Positions 23,090 through 34,246 of a DNA stretch of 64,000 nt are shown piece after piece. The DNA is taken from the NCBI GenBank assembly GCA_964030785.1, contig OZ034969.1:37968001-38032000 (forward strand), given 5' to 3'. The notes under the pieces were generated by a model. That model saw only the letters and a list, made by a program, of their open reading frames with translations, was not told where the DNA came from and ran no database searches. A program made the position numbers and the translations under genes. Position 1 is the stretch's first letter; each line of letters starts with the position of its first letter. This stretch comes from Siderastrea siderea (lineage: Eukaryota; Cnidaria; Anthozoa; Scleractinia; Rhizangiidae).

Positions 23090-24475
23090 TTAATCCCGGT
23101 TCCCGCTCTGTATTTGTTGGCTCCCGCCTCTTTGCATTTTTTTAGATTGCGAAGTATTACGTAATGTTGGGTAATTTTCCCCTTTTTCTCCCGCTTCCCG
23201 CCCCCTCTTCTCCTGCCTCCCGTACATCTCCCGCCCCCTTTTCTCCCTGTCTCCCGCTCCCCCTGCCCCCCTCCACATAAGATGCCACGCAATGAAATGT
23301 CAAAGAAAAAAAAAAACTAGCGACGCGATATCAATACATGAAAGCTTTTTTCCATCAAAAGGTGATTTAAAAAAAGTATATCTGTAGAACTTTACGCTTG
23401 CACCTCAAAAAACTAACACCTATAAAATGCGATTGCATCAATAAACCTTGCCCATGTCATGCGTCACGCAATCTTGTTCTTGCAACATATATTCTGGTAC
23501 TGTTCCGCAATGTTACTTTTGTCAGTTTGTTTGCGGCTAAATGATGACAAATTTCGGGAAAACAACGCTATCATATGTCCAGCAAGCTACAGCTATTACA
23601 GTACCAATCACAACGATGGAGAGGAGGATTATTATCATCAGACAGGTAATGGATAATTTTAAAAACACGTTACGATTAATGTTATGCATATGTTGCGGTT
23701 TCGATCGACCGATCCGTGTACTAAAACAAGACGTGCATGTGTTGATCGTAGTTCAAAAACAGCATTTAACTTCAGCAAACACTATGTAAAATTATTCTGC
23801 AAGCCCCCTAAGTAATTTTGCGAAGGTTTTCTCCGGCATTTCTCTCAATGAAAAGGGCTACCGTTTGCTTTGCGTAGCCAGTCGGCGGTTTGTGTCATAA
23901 ATTCAGTCGGCGATTCGTGTCTAACTACCCTTCACATTTTGGTCTCTCGACGGTGTAAATTTTCATTGCCGCCAGAAGTATTTTAACACAGTAATTTTCA
24001 AATGTTTTTCTTCAAACCTGTTGTTATTCCATGTCCAAAATCCACGTACCAATTGGGTTTCTGTAGTGTGGAAGTTGGGTGAAATTTTGTATTTTTTTAA
24101 ATACCTGAAACTGGTTTTCTTCTAACGGCCGATACCTTCTCACTTGAACAGCTTATCCAAAGAAAATTACTGTATTATAAAGAGCTAAAGTGTGTTTATA
24201 TTGTGTTTGTGTTTCATTAACAGACGACGCCGCGTTTTAACGTACGAGCGAGATAAAAATGTGCTATTTTCCGCCAGTTTCACTATTCGAAGGAGGCCGA
24301 TATGCCGTATTTTCAAACTTTGCCCGATTTCGAAAAAAATAAAAAGCTGTTGAAACTTTTAATGTTATTTTTGAAAATACTTCACTATAGAGGTTACTTG
24401 GGCAAAATATAAAGAAATTCGAAATTTCACGACTGACGCCCAATTCTCGATAATTTCAGACATCGGCTCTTAAAT

Positions 24476-25518
24476 AGCTTCGTGTCAGGAAAACCTCACG
24501 AATAAGATCGTTCTAAAAGGCTAAGCGAGAGAAAACACAAAACATTTTTGCAGCTAAATAACAAGGTTTTCAATAATCTATCTGGTGATCATCACAGAAC
24601 AAACATCATTTGGGAAGTTCAGCCGGAATAACGAGTAAATCGTCAGATCAACGTCATAACCACGAATACATTCAACTGTGGGAACTACGAAACTAAACTG
24701 ACATGAACTACAGAAACCAAGAACTCTTCAATAACTGTCGATTCTGGAGAGTTCTATGACGGGGAAGAGTCAGGACTCTTCTGGAAATGATGCATGGAAT
24801 ATTTAATTTATTAAATACGCGCGTACGGGGAAATCCTGACTGGCCGATAATTCCAAGCAACATACAGTATATAACAGCTCAAAGTAAACCACATAAAACT
24901 CAAACTGAAAGCTGTAAATAAATTCCTTGAACTCTGTAAGATGTGAATGATTTTTTGATAGTTTTTAACTTAAACCCGTACCAAATGCAAACGTACACAA
25001 TCGCCTTTCGTGGACTTCATCAATTATGACCAATTATCTCCCCCAGTCAACTTATGCATAAAAAGAGAATTCGCACTTGTAGATCAGACAAAGACTTCTT
25101 TGCAATCTTTTCGACAACAACTAAACTTGACAACCAATTTTTTTCCTCGTCCAGCTGTTCCTAACCCGCTGGCGAAGGCCAACCTAAACTGAGGACCAGC
25201 GAGTCCTAACACGCACCTGAGAAAACTTTTCCTTCCGATTCCTTCCTGCGCTGTCTTTGCAAGTCAAAATCTACGATATTTTCAAGGATCCAAACACTCC
25301 AATTCTTCATCCATAGAGACTGCACAAAACTTGGTTAAGAGCCCCTCAAAACTTAGCTATTACACTTCGAAGGATTCTACTGTGAATGGCTTTGTGGGCT
25401 TGTTACCAAAAAGTTAACACACTAACACAACACGACTGTTTACGCCAGGACAGCCCCAATAGTTCTCAGTTGCTATGACAACTGCGAACTAATAAGCTTA
25501 AGTGACAGGGATAACGTA
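24476..25518. other. Intron, nothing recognised
   Basis: No supported gene or repeat ends between the foldback and the next inverted-repeat element. Confidence 0.45.
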
Positions 25519-27267
25519 CAGGGTTAAACCATGAGCTACAGGAAACATGGAGTTCGAATCGAAAGTTGTTTAAAGGAAACAGCGCTGGAAAGATGTCGAA
25601 GCTTCAATAAAATTATCACGTTACCGTTAGTTCAGTTGTTCTGTGTCTTTGATTTCTACATCATCTTCTGCAAATATCCCTGTTTCTCCCCGATTCTCTG
25701 CTGAGTTCGATGGTAGATGCTTAAACCGCCCGCCATTTTGAAATTCCCTCAGTCCCAGTTCTACCCAGCTAACTGGAAATAAACCTCTCCTGTGAAGCCA
25801 CTGGGTAAGAAGCACTTGGGCCGTTGCTAGGAGATTTGTGCCATTAGCCAATCGTAGGGCCGAAAAGACAATTGCTATTGTTTTTCAAATTCGTCTTTAG
25901 CTGGTAAGAGCAAAAATAACTTTCCAGTCCCCTGCTAACAAACATATGTGAGAAAAAGACGACTCTCCCCACAGGGCAAGAGTCGGAAACGGAAATAAAA
26001 TTTTCTTGTTGGGTCTTTTCTGGGAAACTTTTAGGGAACAGTATTATATTGCATTTACCAAAATTCGGAGCAGCTGTTGTCTCCCCGAAGAAGCTAGCAA
26101 TCACAAAAACAACATACAACATACATGTATTTGTTTGGCCGAAAACAAAAAGCATTAATTTTACCATAGAACACAAGTTCAAGGTTACATTCCGGGGACG
26201 AAAACTCTACTTTGTGATCACGATTAAAATTCTTAAATCCAAATTTTTAGCAACAGAAGCATTATTTTATAGCCGAGCGCTGGAAGCGAATTTTTTGTTT
26301 CGTCTCGCTCTCCGCGCTTGGCTAAATAAACGCTTGTAAGATCTTGTAATGCAGGCTATCCGAACGGACAGTTTCACTGAAACCATCTGTTCTTGCAACT
26401 GCTGATATTAGGTGGGTGAATTGTCTTACCAACCCGTCTTTTCTTCGCTACAATCGTTCCCGGGAAAGCGGGAAGACTTTCAAAATTGTTTTTGTTTATG
26501 TCTCTGGCAATGTTCCTCGACCTTAACATGAAAATAAAGTGTTTGTAGGCTTCGTCCACACTAATTCCATGATTTCCCGGCTGATCGGAACAGTTTTCCT
26601 TCTCGACAACGCAAAATAATTCTCGCAATATAAAATGGACGTTGAGGTTTTGATCCGGCAGCGAGTACACAGGCTCGATTCGTTTCGAAAACGGGAAATA
26701 AATCCGAAAGTAAATATCTCCTTCAAACTGTAAGCGTAAACTAAAGTTAATAATCAAATACGAAAGAACTGGCCACTGATGCGATCTGGTTTTCAACTAA
26801 AAATGAATTTAAATTTCGCAATTTGATTCTACTTTTTGAATCTCCGAGAAAATCCCTGAAAGAAGAACCAAGATAGAACCTAATTTGAATTGCAAATTTT
26901 AATCCGTTGCACGACGACCTTCCATATATGGAAGTCCGTCGTGCAATGTTCTTACGAGCTCGTGACGATAGCCTGGCAAAGATAGCCTACCCACTCGCTT
27001 TAGGGGTTTTTGGTAAGCTGAGTAGAACTGGGACTGAGTGAATTTCAAAATAGCGGGCGGTTTAAGCATCTACCATCGAACTCAGCCGCTGAGAGAATCG
27101 GGGAGAAACAGGGATATTTGCAGAAGATGATGTAGAAATCAAAGACACAGAACAACAGAACTAACGGTAAGGTGATAATTTTATTGAAGCTTCGACATCT
27201 TTCAGCGCTGTTTCCTTGAAACAACTTTCGATTCGAACTCCATGTTTCCTATAGCTCAGGGTTAAAC
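25519..27267. mobile_element. Element with ~250-bp terminal inverted repeats
   Basis: The left arm (25519-25790) and right arm (27000-27267) are inverted copies. Shared words include GGAAACATGGAGTTCGAATC at the outer side and GGCGGTTTAAGCATCTACCA further in. The interior carries minus-strand open frames, the longest at 26374-26796. The right arm abuts or slightly overlaps the Penelope-like 3' end. Superfamily unknown. Confidence 0.7.
26374..26796 (-). CDS. Unrecognised 140-codon open frame inside the inverted-repeat element
   Basis: The ATG-started frame reads MKTRSHQWPVLSYLIINFSL, then FEGDIYFRIYFPF and EPVYSLPDQNLNVHFILREL. It mixes beta-strand-like and charged segments without a transposase motif I know. 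It lies wholly between the inverted repeats, so it is more likely element cargo than host. A shorter unrecognised minus frame (25844-26182) lies next to it. Confidence 0.4.
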   Translation of the reverse strand: MKTRSHQWPVLSYLIINFSLRLQFEGDIYFRIYFPFSKRIEPVYSLPDQNLNVHFILRELFCVVEKENCSDQPGNHGISVDEAYKHFIFMLRSRNIARDINKNNFESLPAFPGTIVAKKRRVGKTIHPPNISSCKNRWFQ

Positions 27268-27898
27268 TCTAAATACGTTACAATTCGAAAATAGAAAGTG
27301 GAAAAAAAAACAAAAAAAATACCAAAAAAAAAACACGCTGAGGATGAAAAACTGGAAAAAGTGTATGTATCATCTCTCCTATTTAAGCCTAGAGGTTCCA
27401 AGGTTTGATCTTTATCGATGAGGTATGCCTCTCTAGCTTTTCGTACACTGTCACGGTTAGATTTCATTAGTTCAAGAGGAATGAGTTGCATGTCATTAGC
27501 ATTATGGTCGTTTGAAAGAAAATGTTCTGAGAGTGCAGTACGTTTACAACTGTTAGTTTGTTTGTCAATTGGTCTACGATGTTCGCTGAAGTGGTCCTTA
27601 AGTCGTTGTTTGGTTTTTCCTATGTACAGGACTGTTTGTGACAGCGATTGCATTGCACCATGTAAATAACGTTTTTCGACTTACAGTCAATGTGATGATT
27701 AATAGGTCTTGTTTCGCCCGTAGAATGAAATGTATAGCTATTGAGCCCGTCTGTTATATAGTTGCATGTCAAGCAGTTGTGTCCGCATCGAAACGAGCCA
27801 CGGGATTGGTTACTTTGGTTAGGGTTACGAAGTTTGGCGCTAACTAATAAATTACTAAGATTGTTACAAAGGGCGGAAAGCAACGAGAGGAGTAGCAT
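27249..27898 (-). pseudogene. Penelope-like linker and GIY-YIG endonuclease, frameshifted
   Basis: The upstream part reads CGHNCLTCNYITDG, then STGETRPINHHIDCKSKNVI and VQCNRCHKQ, a CxxC-rich linker typical before the endonuclease. The downstream frame reads VLYIGKTKQRLKDHFSEHRR and later LSEHFLSNDHNANDMQLIPL. YIGKT and R...H...EHRR are GIY-YIG features. The two parts overlap in different frames, so a frameshift lies near 27640. Confidence 0.88.
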
Positions 27899-27987
27899 TG
27901 AAAACGTTGGCGCAGCGGGGAGATGAGGACAGGATGTTGAGGTGTTTGTGAATAATGCATGACACAGAATGAAGGGCTGGATTATAT

Positions 27988-28346
27988 TAAGAGAAAATAA
28001 GGGGACAGAGAGGGACTCTGAGGGTTTGGCTGGGATATGTCAATTCCACAAAAGTTATTTATAGATTGGCTTTTGAACGGAAGTCTGTGTCCCGAAACGT
28101 CCGCATAAATACCATTTCCCTTGTTTTTCGAAGTCGTTTTCATCGACAAAACGTAACACCACTTGGTCCGCCATTACAAACAAAATTTTGAATGGTTCTT
28201 GATACACCAGATCGAGGTTGCCTTTATGCAGACGTCCGGAAAACAGACTTCCGTTCCAAATGGCCGTCTAAAAATAACTTTACCGAACTTGACATATCCC
28301 AAAGCCTGGACTGGCAGTGTCCCTCTCTGTCCCCTTATTTTCTCTT
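27988..28346. mobile_element. MITE nested in the Penelope-like element
   Basis: About 100-bp inverted arms start AAGAGAAAATAAGGGGACAG at both ends. The direct repeat GATTATAT flanks the element at 27980-27987 and 28347-28354. An 8-bp duplication suggests hAT. It splits the reverse transcriptase from the linker and endonuclease, so it is younger than the host element. Confidence 0.85.
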
Positions 28347-28723
28347 GATTATATGTGATAACCAGGGTCACCCGTTTGGGCTGGTTTGTTTGAGTAGTGT
28401 CTTTGGAATCGAGTGCTTCGGTACGCGTGATGTTGTGAACACGTCGTATTTCTCCGTCAAGGAAAGACAGGTTGTATCCCCGTTTGTTAAGATACGCTTT
28501 TAGTTCAGTAGTGCGTTTTGTGAAAGTGTCGTCAGAAGAACAAATACGGCGGAGTCTAAGAGCTAAGCTGAATGGAATAGCTCTCTTAATGTGTTTAGGA
28601 TGACATGAAGATTGTATTAAGTATTAATGTTTGTCGGTAGGTTTAGGGTAAAGGTCAGTCGTGATTTTACCGTTAATGAGAAACTCGTTGACGTCAAGAA
28701 ATGGTATGGATGTGAAAGAATAG

Positions 28724-28996
28724 TTAGATGTAAATTCTGATGGTGGGGTGAATGTTGTTGAGGTAAGTAGTAAAGGTCTGGAGATCGTCTACTGAGTGTG
28801 TCAATATCATGAAGATGTCATCTATGTAACGCCACCACGTGTGATGCTGGTAAGGGGTACGTGAAAGAGCGTCTGTTTCAAACTTTGCGAGAAACAGATT
28901 AGTATAAGAAGGTGCCATTCTGGTTCCCATGGCAGTTCCGTCTATTTGTAAATAATTCTTGTCGTTGAATGTAAAGTTGTTCATAGTAAGTATCAT
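28724..28996 (-). pseudogene. Penelope-like reverse transcriptase core
   Basis: The reading includes FNDKNYLQIDGTAMGTRMAP, then YTNLFLAKFE and WWRYIDDIFMI. GTxMG, APxYAN-like and the YIDD active-site box are conserved RT motifs, and QxxGTAMG is typical of Penelope-like RTs. The frame is limited by shifts on both sides. Confidence 0.9.
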
Positions 28997-29196
28997 GCGT
29001 ATGAGGTCACATAGAGTTTCAGTACTGATAGTAGAACGGTTGCGAATGCGTGTACCAAGGAAGCGTCGACATGCACCAATGCCTTCGTTATGGGGTATGT
29101 TGGCGTAGAGAGAAGAGACATCAAGAGTGACAAGAAAAGCATTGTAGGGCAGTTGTCCAGGTTATTCGAGATTGTTACGGAAGTGTGTAGTGTCTT

Positions 29197-29524
29197 TTAT
29201 GGGACTGTGTAGCCTGTACAAGAGGTTTGAGGTGAAAGTCTACAAACTGTGAGATGCGTTCCGTAGGATGAGTTACTAGAGACAATAGGTCGTCCAGGGT
29301 TACCCTGTTTATGTACTTTAAGGAAAAATCTAAAACCGCCCAGGTTCAGGATCAGTCTGTATAAGGAAACCTTTAGTGTCATCGGCAATAATTTTCTCAC
29401 GGTGCAGGCGTTCTGCGTACATACGTATGCGTTTTTGGATGTCGTTGTCTAATGTTTTGTAGAATTTGGTATCGTTGAGTTGTCGCAAACATTCGTTAAT
29501 ATGCCATTCACGGTCCATGACCAC
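29197..29524 (-). pseudogene. Penelope-like RT N-terminal part, frameshifted
   Basis: One frame reads VMDREWHINECLRQLNDTKF and DTKGFLIQTDPEPGRF; a second continues FRFFLKVHKQGNPGRPIVSS. The K-x-H-K ... PGRPIVSS motif precedes the RT palm in Penelope-like elements. A frameshift at about 29335 joins them. Confidence 0.85.
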
Positions 29525-29779
29525 TGTTCCAGAGCCCTTGTCCGCGGATTTAAGGACAATGTCACTTCATCTGCTAAGTAGCTTACAACCATGTCGCTCA
29601 CGTGCCGTTAAGTTGTCACGTACATGGGTTGATGTGACGTTGAAGAGGTCGTGTTCGACAGCATCAAGAAAAAGTGTCACAATCAGGGTCCCTGTAGGGT
29701 GGAGGGGTCAAGCTGCTTTTGGGACGGAGTGTGTTGGGATTGGTTTGAGGAGGATGGTCATGAAAGTATTCGAGGAGTC

Positions 29780-30547
29780 TCATACGTCGGCTAAATTCAT
29801 TGAAATCAGCTCTAACTTCAGTCCAGTCAATGTTACGTGGAGTACGACAAAAGGAGAGACCGCTGCAAGCAACTGCGTCTCGACATGAGTAAGAGTGACA
29901 GTGCTCAAGTTGATAACAGCATTGTTGTCTAGTTGAATCTTATGGTTATCGCGTCTCCAGTATCTGTTAGTCGTGGACTTCCGTTTTCGGCGACGTCTGT
30001 GTTTGCGTGTGGGAGAAGAATGGTTGATAGCGGTCATGACTTGAAAGTGATTAGCGGATGTTGTGACTGGTGAAGGTGGGCGGTTGACAGTATATTGCTC
30101 TAGGTTACGAGAACGGTTAAGTTGGTTAGAATTATTATATTATTATTATGACGTGTACGAGCAGAAGTAAGAGAGGCATACTCACCAGCTGAGTATAGTT
30201 TCCTGCGTTGTCTAGTCTGAAGTTCACGAAATAGTTTAGCTGCAGAATCACGAAGAAAGTGTTTGATTTGTTTAAATGTAGAAGCAAAGCATGTAGATTG
30301 GAGTTTATCAAAGGTGTCTCTGAATTCTGATCTTAATAGTCTCAAATTCTTCTGGCATTCTGTTCTAAGGAGTTTAACCAGTTTATGAGATGTACGTGTC
30401 AGTAATCTTGTCCGCTGATAGTGGAACTGTTCATGACAGGCTGAGTCAATACTAGATTTTGGATTAATCAACTGACTTGATGAGGTAGATTGGCCACCGT
30501 AAAGAGTTTGAACTGACGTTTCGAGTGTTAGCCCTTCGAATTCGCTC

Positions 30548-30581
<34 letters not shown>

Positions 30582-30650
30582 AGTCTCTTTACGGTGGTCG
30601 ACCTACCTTATCAACTCAGTCGATAAATCCAAAATTTTGTGTTTCACGTC

Positions 30651-30686
<36 letters not shown>

Positions 30687-31080
30687 ACCCCCTTGTTTGT
30701 GAGTCAATACTAGGTCTGCATTTGATAAGAAGTCCTTTCGGAATAATCTTGTGGTCGTAACAGTAGATATAATTAGATTCATGGTGTTTATAACGGGTAC
30801 GTTTTAGTTGCAAGCGTTTAGCGTTCTTGAAGAGCTTCCGCTGTTCGGAGTTGGTGAAGACCCTTACCATATGTATTGCTGTAGGGCCATGCTTTGGGCA
30901 ATGAGAAGCAATGGAGACTTGTGTAGGCATTTCAACACACAGCATTTTGATCATAGGGACAACTGTCAGAAGAAACTCTTCTCTCCGTTTTAAGTGGCAA
31001 GCTGAAAGGAGGGGAGCTACTATCTGTAATCTGTGACAGAGGAATATGTATTTGTAGCAAGAGAGCAAAGAAAGATGCAC
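29780..31080 (-). pseudogene. Penelope-like N-terminal region, interrupted
   Basis: The minus-strand frames at 31080-30616, 30471-30100 and 30037-29780 look like one N-terminal region. The first has a C-x-H cluster and ends IIPKGLLIKCRPSIDS; the second resumes SIDSACHEQFHYQRT and is basic and helical; the third contains NNAVINLSTVTLTHVE. The gap between the first two is exactly the 244-base insertion at 30456-30699 with its target duplication. Confidence 0.7.
30456..30699 (+). mobile_element. 244-bp palindromic element with hammerhead-like core and 14-bp target duplication
   Basis: TGAGTCAATACTAG occurs on both sides (30442-30455, 30700-30713). The insert has two arms of about 84 bases in inverted orientation, around AATTCGCTCT. 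On the plus strand CTGACGA (30547-30553), a short hairpin-like spacer, GAAAC (30567-30571) and GTC (30572-30574) follow the hammerhead ribozyme order CUGANGA ... GAAA ... UH. The right tail is GTTTCTTTAGAAACTAACCC. Hammerhead motifs are known in Penelope-like terminal repeats and in small non-autonomous retrozymes. This is the candidate class, by inference. Confidence 0.75.
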
Positions 31081-31290
31081 ATAACTCCAAGAAGCAGCAA
31101 ACTCGTCGTCATTTTAAATGTTCCTGAACCGCTCCTGTGAGGATTTGAAAGCGTGAAGGCCTTAGAGTCATTCTCTGTACGACCCTAAAGAAGAAAAGCT
31201 GTGCCTTTTGAAATATTGGTTAAAATATACACTTAGTTTCCCTACCGTTGAATCAGCATGGCTTTTTTATCGTATCTAGACGCTGCCGAA

Positions 31291-32334
31291 AATTATAGCT
31301 TTTTCCCTTGGATGTCTGTACGACTTTTACTCAAGGTTCTTACAACTTCAGCTAATTTACGCAACTGGGTTTAGCAACCCCATACGTACGCACCAGGAAC
31401 ACAGACTAAGAAACTAATAAAACATCGATCGCAAAAGTAACAACAAAAAAAACGGCAATCGTAGTAGAACGACGATGCAAAACAACAGAAACATGTTCAA
31501 GCCCGGAACGAGAGCAAAACGACAGGAAACGTAAACAGAGCTAAATCTAGATCGCGGATATAAATATTTCAACTAGAACAGGCTAAACTTTAAAAAACGA
31601 GGGAAATACAATAACAAACGGATCTTACCGGCTGTTCTTCGACTACACTTGTGATCTCACAGAAAATACAGGCGAGGCTGTCGTAAGTGGACATTGTTAG
31701 GGCCAAGGGAGATGACTACAAATTGCTTTCATATTGGAGATGGAAAAAAAAGCATCTATATTTTACTTGTGATCTAGAAAATAGCCATTTCAAATGAACA
31801 AGAACGTTATTTTATGTTCAGTCAAAGTACAGTGAAGTTGTTCCTATGAATCTCACTCGGAAGGTGAGGAGAAAATACATTCCGGCTGTATTCTAGGTTT
31901 TTCTAGTCACGTATTTTGACTCTAAAAATCGTTGACACGACTGTTATCTATCTTCGTCGACTACTGACAAAACGTAGTTGAACGTTGAACAAAGCATTGA
32001 CTTTGGACAAAGACGTTAAGTTGAACGTTGGCCAAAGTATTACAAATTAGGAAGCTCTTTAACACGGAGCGAACCTTTGCAGTGAAGCTGAGGTGTTCAG
32101 CTTGCAAATCACAAATCCTTACGAGCGCTGATGGGCACATTTGATTCGTTCACTTGCCAGGAAAGACGCGAGCTTTTTGACGATTCGAACATTCTCGCAT
32201 TAATCACAAGACTGGTGATCGATAAATCAGATTAATAATAAGTTTCATGTGACAGCCCCCTGATTATTTGTGAATTTCTGGTAGAAGTTCTTACACGTTT
32301 CGTTATTGTCTTATTCTCTTATCTTTTCCACAAG
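31291..32334. other. Intron, nothing recognised
   Basis: No supported gene or element ends. A local near-duplication of GTTGAACGTTG words lies at about 31975-32035. Confidence 0.45.
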
Positions 32335-32424
32335 GTGGCCTACAAGACCTTTTCACCACAACCCTGTCTCAGGCAAGTTCAACTGCAAGTTATCTTCCAT
32401 CTCCAGTTGCACTTTCAATATCAG
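32335..32424 (+). CDS. Polycystin-1-like gene, Ser/Thr-rich stalk exon 2
   Basis: Acceptor TTTTCCACAAG, donor ATCAG|GTACGT, phase 1 to phase 1. It encodes 30 residues: SGLQDLFTTTLSQASSTASY followed by LPSPVALSIS. Composition and phase match the neighbouring stalk exons. Being short, it rests on splice signals and composition only. Confidence 0.5.
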
Positions 32425-32654
32425 GTACGTCTGTATCTTGCTAGCATTGCAAATTAAGAATGAACACATTGTACATTGAACGTCTCACAAAATGGGCAAG
32501 TGAGAGGAAAGTAATCCTTGAAGACGGCCAGGTGACTCTTGGGACGAGGATGGTTCATGGCCTCTTTTGAATACGTTTGGACTATTTTGCATGGGTTAGT
32601 TATTTCAAGTCTTTTAGTCTAGTTGAGAAATTTTTTTAAGTGTAGCATATTTAT

Positions 32655-33170
32655 AATTACACCCATTTTGAAATCACTGGTGCTCCTTGCAATCTGTTTG
32701 GCTCTCAGTAGTGCGATTTATTAACGAATTGCACTATTTTTTTGCTCTGAATCGCATCCTTTTTTAGGCAAACAAAATGAAATAATACTAACCAATCAAA
32801 TTTCATGGCTTACCTGCACTAGCCAATCAGATTGCAGAACAATATAGGGCCAAAATGAAAAAAAAAAACAGTCCTTTTCGTTTACGCACGAGTTTTGACA
32901 CATGACGTTGTCATCAGCATAATTTATTTAACAGCGTTGCCGGTTCCGCTTTTTTAAAAACTGGGTTTCCCGAAGTGACAAAAAAAAACTGTGTGATTTC
33001 AAAATGGGTGTAATAAAGTGGTAATTGAACTTCGTGTCGAGCAATTTTGGTCTGAAATCATACTTGTCATTTCAAATCGAACTCGCGCTGCGCACTCGTT
33101 CGATTTTGAAATCACGCGTATGATTTCAGACCAAATTGCACTCCACTCAGTTTAATTACCATTATTACTC
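32655..33170 (-). mobile_element. Internally deleted, inverted copy of the 35.3-36.5 kb element
   Basis: Its left part (CCCATTTTGAAATCACTGGT) is the reverse complement of 36515-36534, and its right part matches the left end of that element, with the GGTCTGAAATCAT ... ATGATTTCAGACC palindrome. It lacks the coding interior and looks like a non-autonomous derivative. Confidence 0.7.
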
Positions 33171-33340
33171 TCATTAATGACCGATGATTATAGTTAATGG
33201 CACTGAAAATAAATCCGTTGTTTTCGTAATGATTTAAACAAAACAAATTTTAGAAACCTACCGTAGTAAAAACTTGGAATAATTCAAAACGTCTCAACCC
33301 CTACTGGATTCTATAAAATTGGATTTCTGCGTTGTGGGAC

Positions 33341-33980
33341 TCAGTTCAGATGCCGTACTTCACATGAGCCGAATCGAATTCAATGAATTAAGTTCATGTG
33401 AAGTACAGCGTCTGGATCACTTCGAAACGGCTGATTGAATTCAGATCGGCTCATTCGTTCTTCACGCCTGGCTCAGCCGGGAATAACGCGTACGGCCATG
33501 GACCGGCTTTGATTCAGATGCCGAACAAAGCGTGAGCCGAATCAAATACACAATTTATGATAATGTATTTTTCTGGATACAACAGCGCCAGTGATTGGTT
33601 CAAACCTTATAGTGTGACCAGTCACGCATTAGCCTGCGAATTCCAACGGCGCAGCCAAATTCAAGACAGGAAATGTCTACTTTTTAGATCGCCACAAAGC
33701 ACTTATTAAATCCTCAACTAAATAATGCAGGTCCGGGAAAATACAATTAAGTTTATAGAAAGAGTTTGTTAGACATTTGGGAATGAATTCGCAAACACTG
33801 AATATTGCTATTATAATGCCAAATAAAGTGTTGTGTAATTACAACAGTATTTTACTAAGGCGAATTCAGTTTTGATCATGTAAAGTTTGGCATCAATTCA
33901 GCCGGGATTAATTAATTTGTTTCGGCCTGAATTCGAATTCGATTCGGCTCATGTGAAGTAGGGCATCTGAACCGACCTAA
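33341..33980. mobile_element. Inverted-repeat element with TTCAGATGCC ends
   Basis: The left end CAGATGCCGTACTTCACATG and the right end CATGTGAAGTAGGGCATCTG are inverted copies of about 30 bases, followed by GAGCCGAATCGAATTC-type sequence. The interior repeats GATGCCG...GTGAGCCGAAT, suggesting nested units. No coding sequence. Confidence 0.75.
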
Positions 33981-34246
33981 GACTACGCTATTTATGTGAA
34001 ACAAGCATCTGACTGTGGTAGAATTAAAACATTTCTTTAGTTCAATCTACTGAAAAAAGCATTCATTTCAAAACGATTCGCATTTCTCTCTCTTTTCTTT
34101 TTGCCCTCTCCTTTTTACGTACATAATCGTCATTTAATTAATCAAATGAACTTAGTACTGTGGCACCTAAAGACACAGAGAAAACTGGCTGCAATGTAAA
34201 ATTTCCATTAGCAGGTAGTGAAAAAATGGCCTGTTTCATAACATAG

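Larger units (their letters stand above)
18911..24475. mobile_element. Foldback element: 5.6-kb palindrome with 2.3-2.7-kb arms
   Basis: The left arm 18911-21215 and right arm 21795-24475 are inverted copies over almost their whole length. Outer ends both read ATTTAAGAGCCGATGTCTG, and inner parts share GCTCAGGGATAGTC and AATTTCAACACCTTA. The right arm is longer because of two additions: a CTCCCGC-rich tract (about 23040-23275) and about 195 bases at 24065-24262. The centre (about 580 bases) has further GTCACGTTTCAACGCCAT repeats and a small MITE. No transposase is visible. I call it a foldback-type element, since long arms around a short core define that class. Confidence 0.8.
27249..31290 (-). 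mobile_element. Decayed Penelope-like retroelement with GIY-YIG endonuclease
   Basis: On the minus strand, 5' to 3', are an N-terminal region (31080-30100), a reverse transcriptase (29524-28724) with a YIDD catalytic box, a Cys-rich linker (27898-27620) and a GIY-YIG domain (27653-27249). This order defines endonuclease-bearing Penelope-like elements. Frameshifts and stops separate the parts, so it is inactive. Two younger insertions sit inside: a MITE (27988-28346) and a palindromic hammerhead-like element (30456-30699). The outer left limit is approximate. Confidence 0.88.

Noticed and set aside
29466..29888. 140-codon plus-strand frame
   Set aside because: It is antisense to the Penelope-like RT region, whose motifs are on the minus strand.
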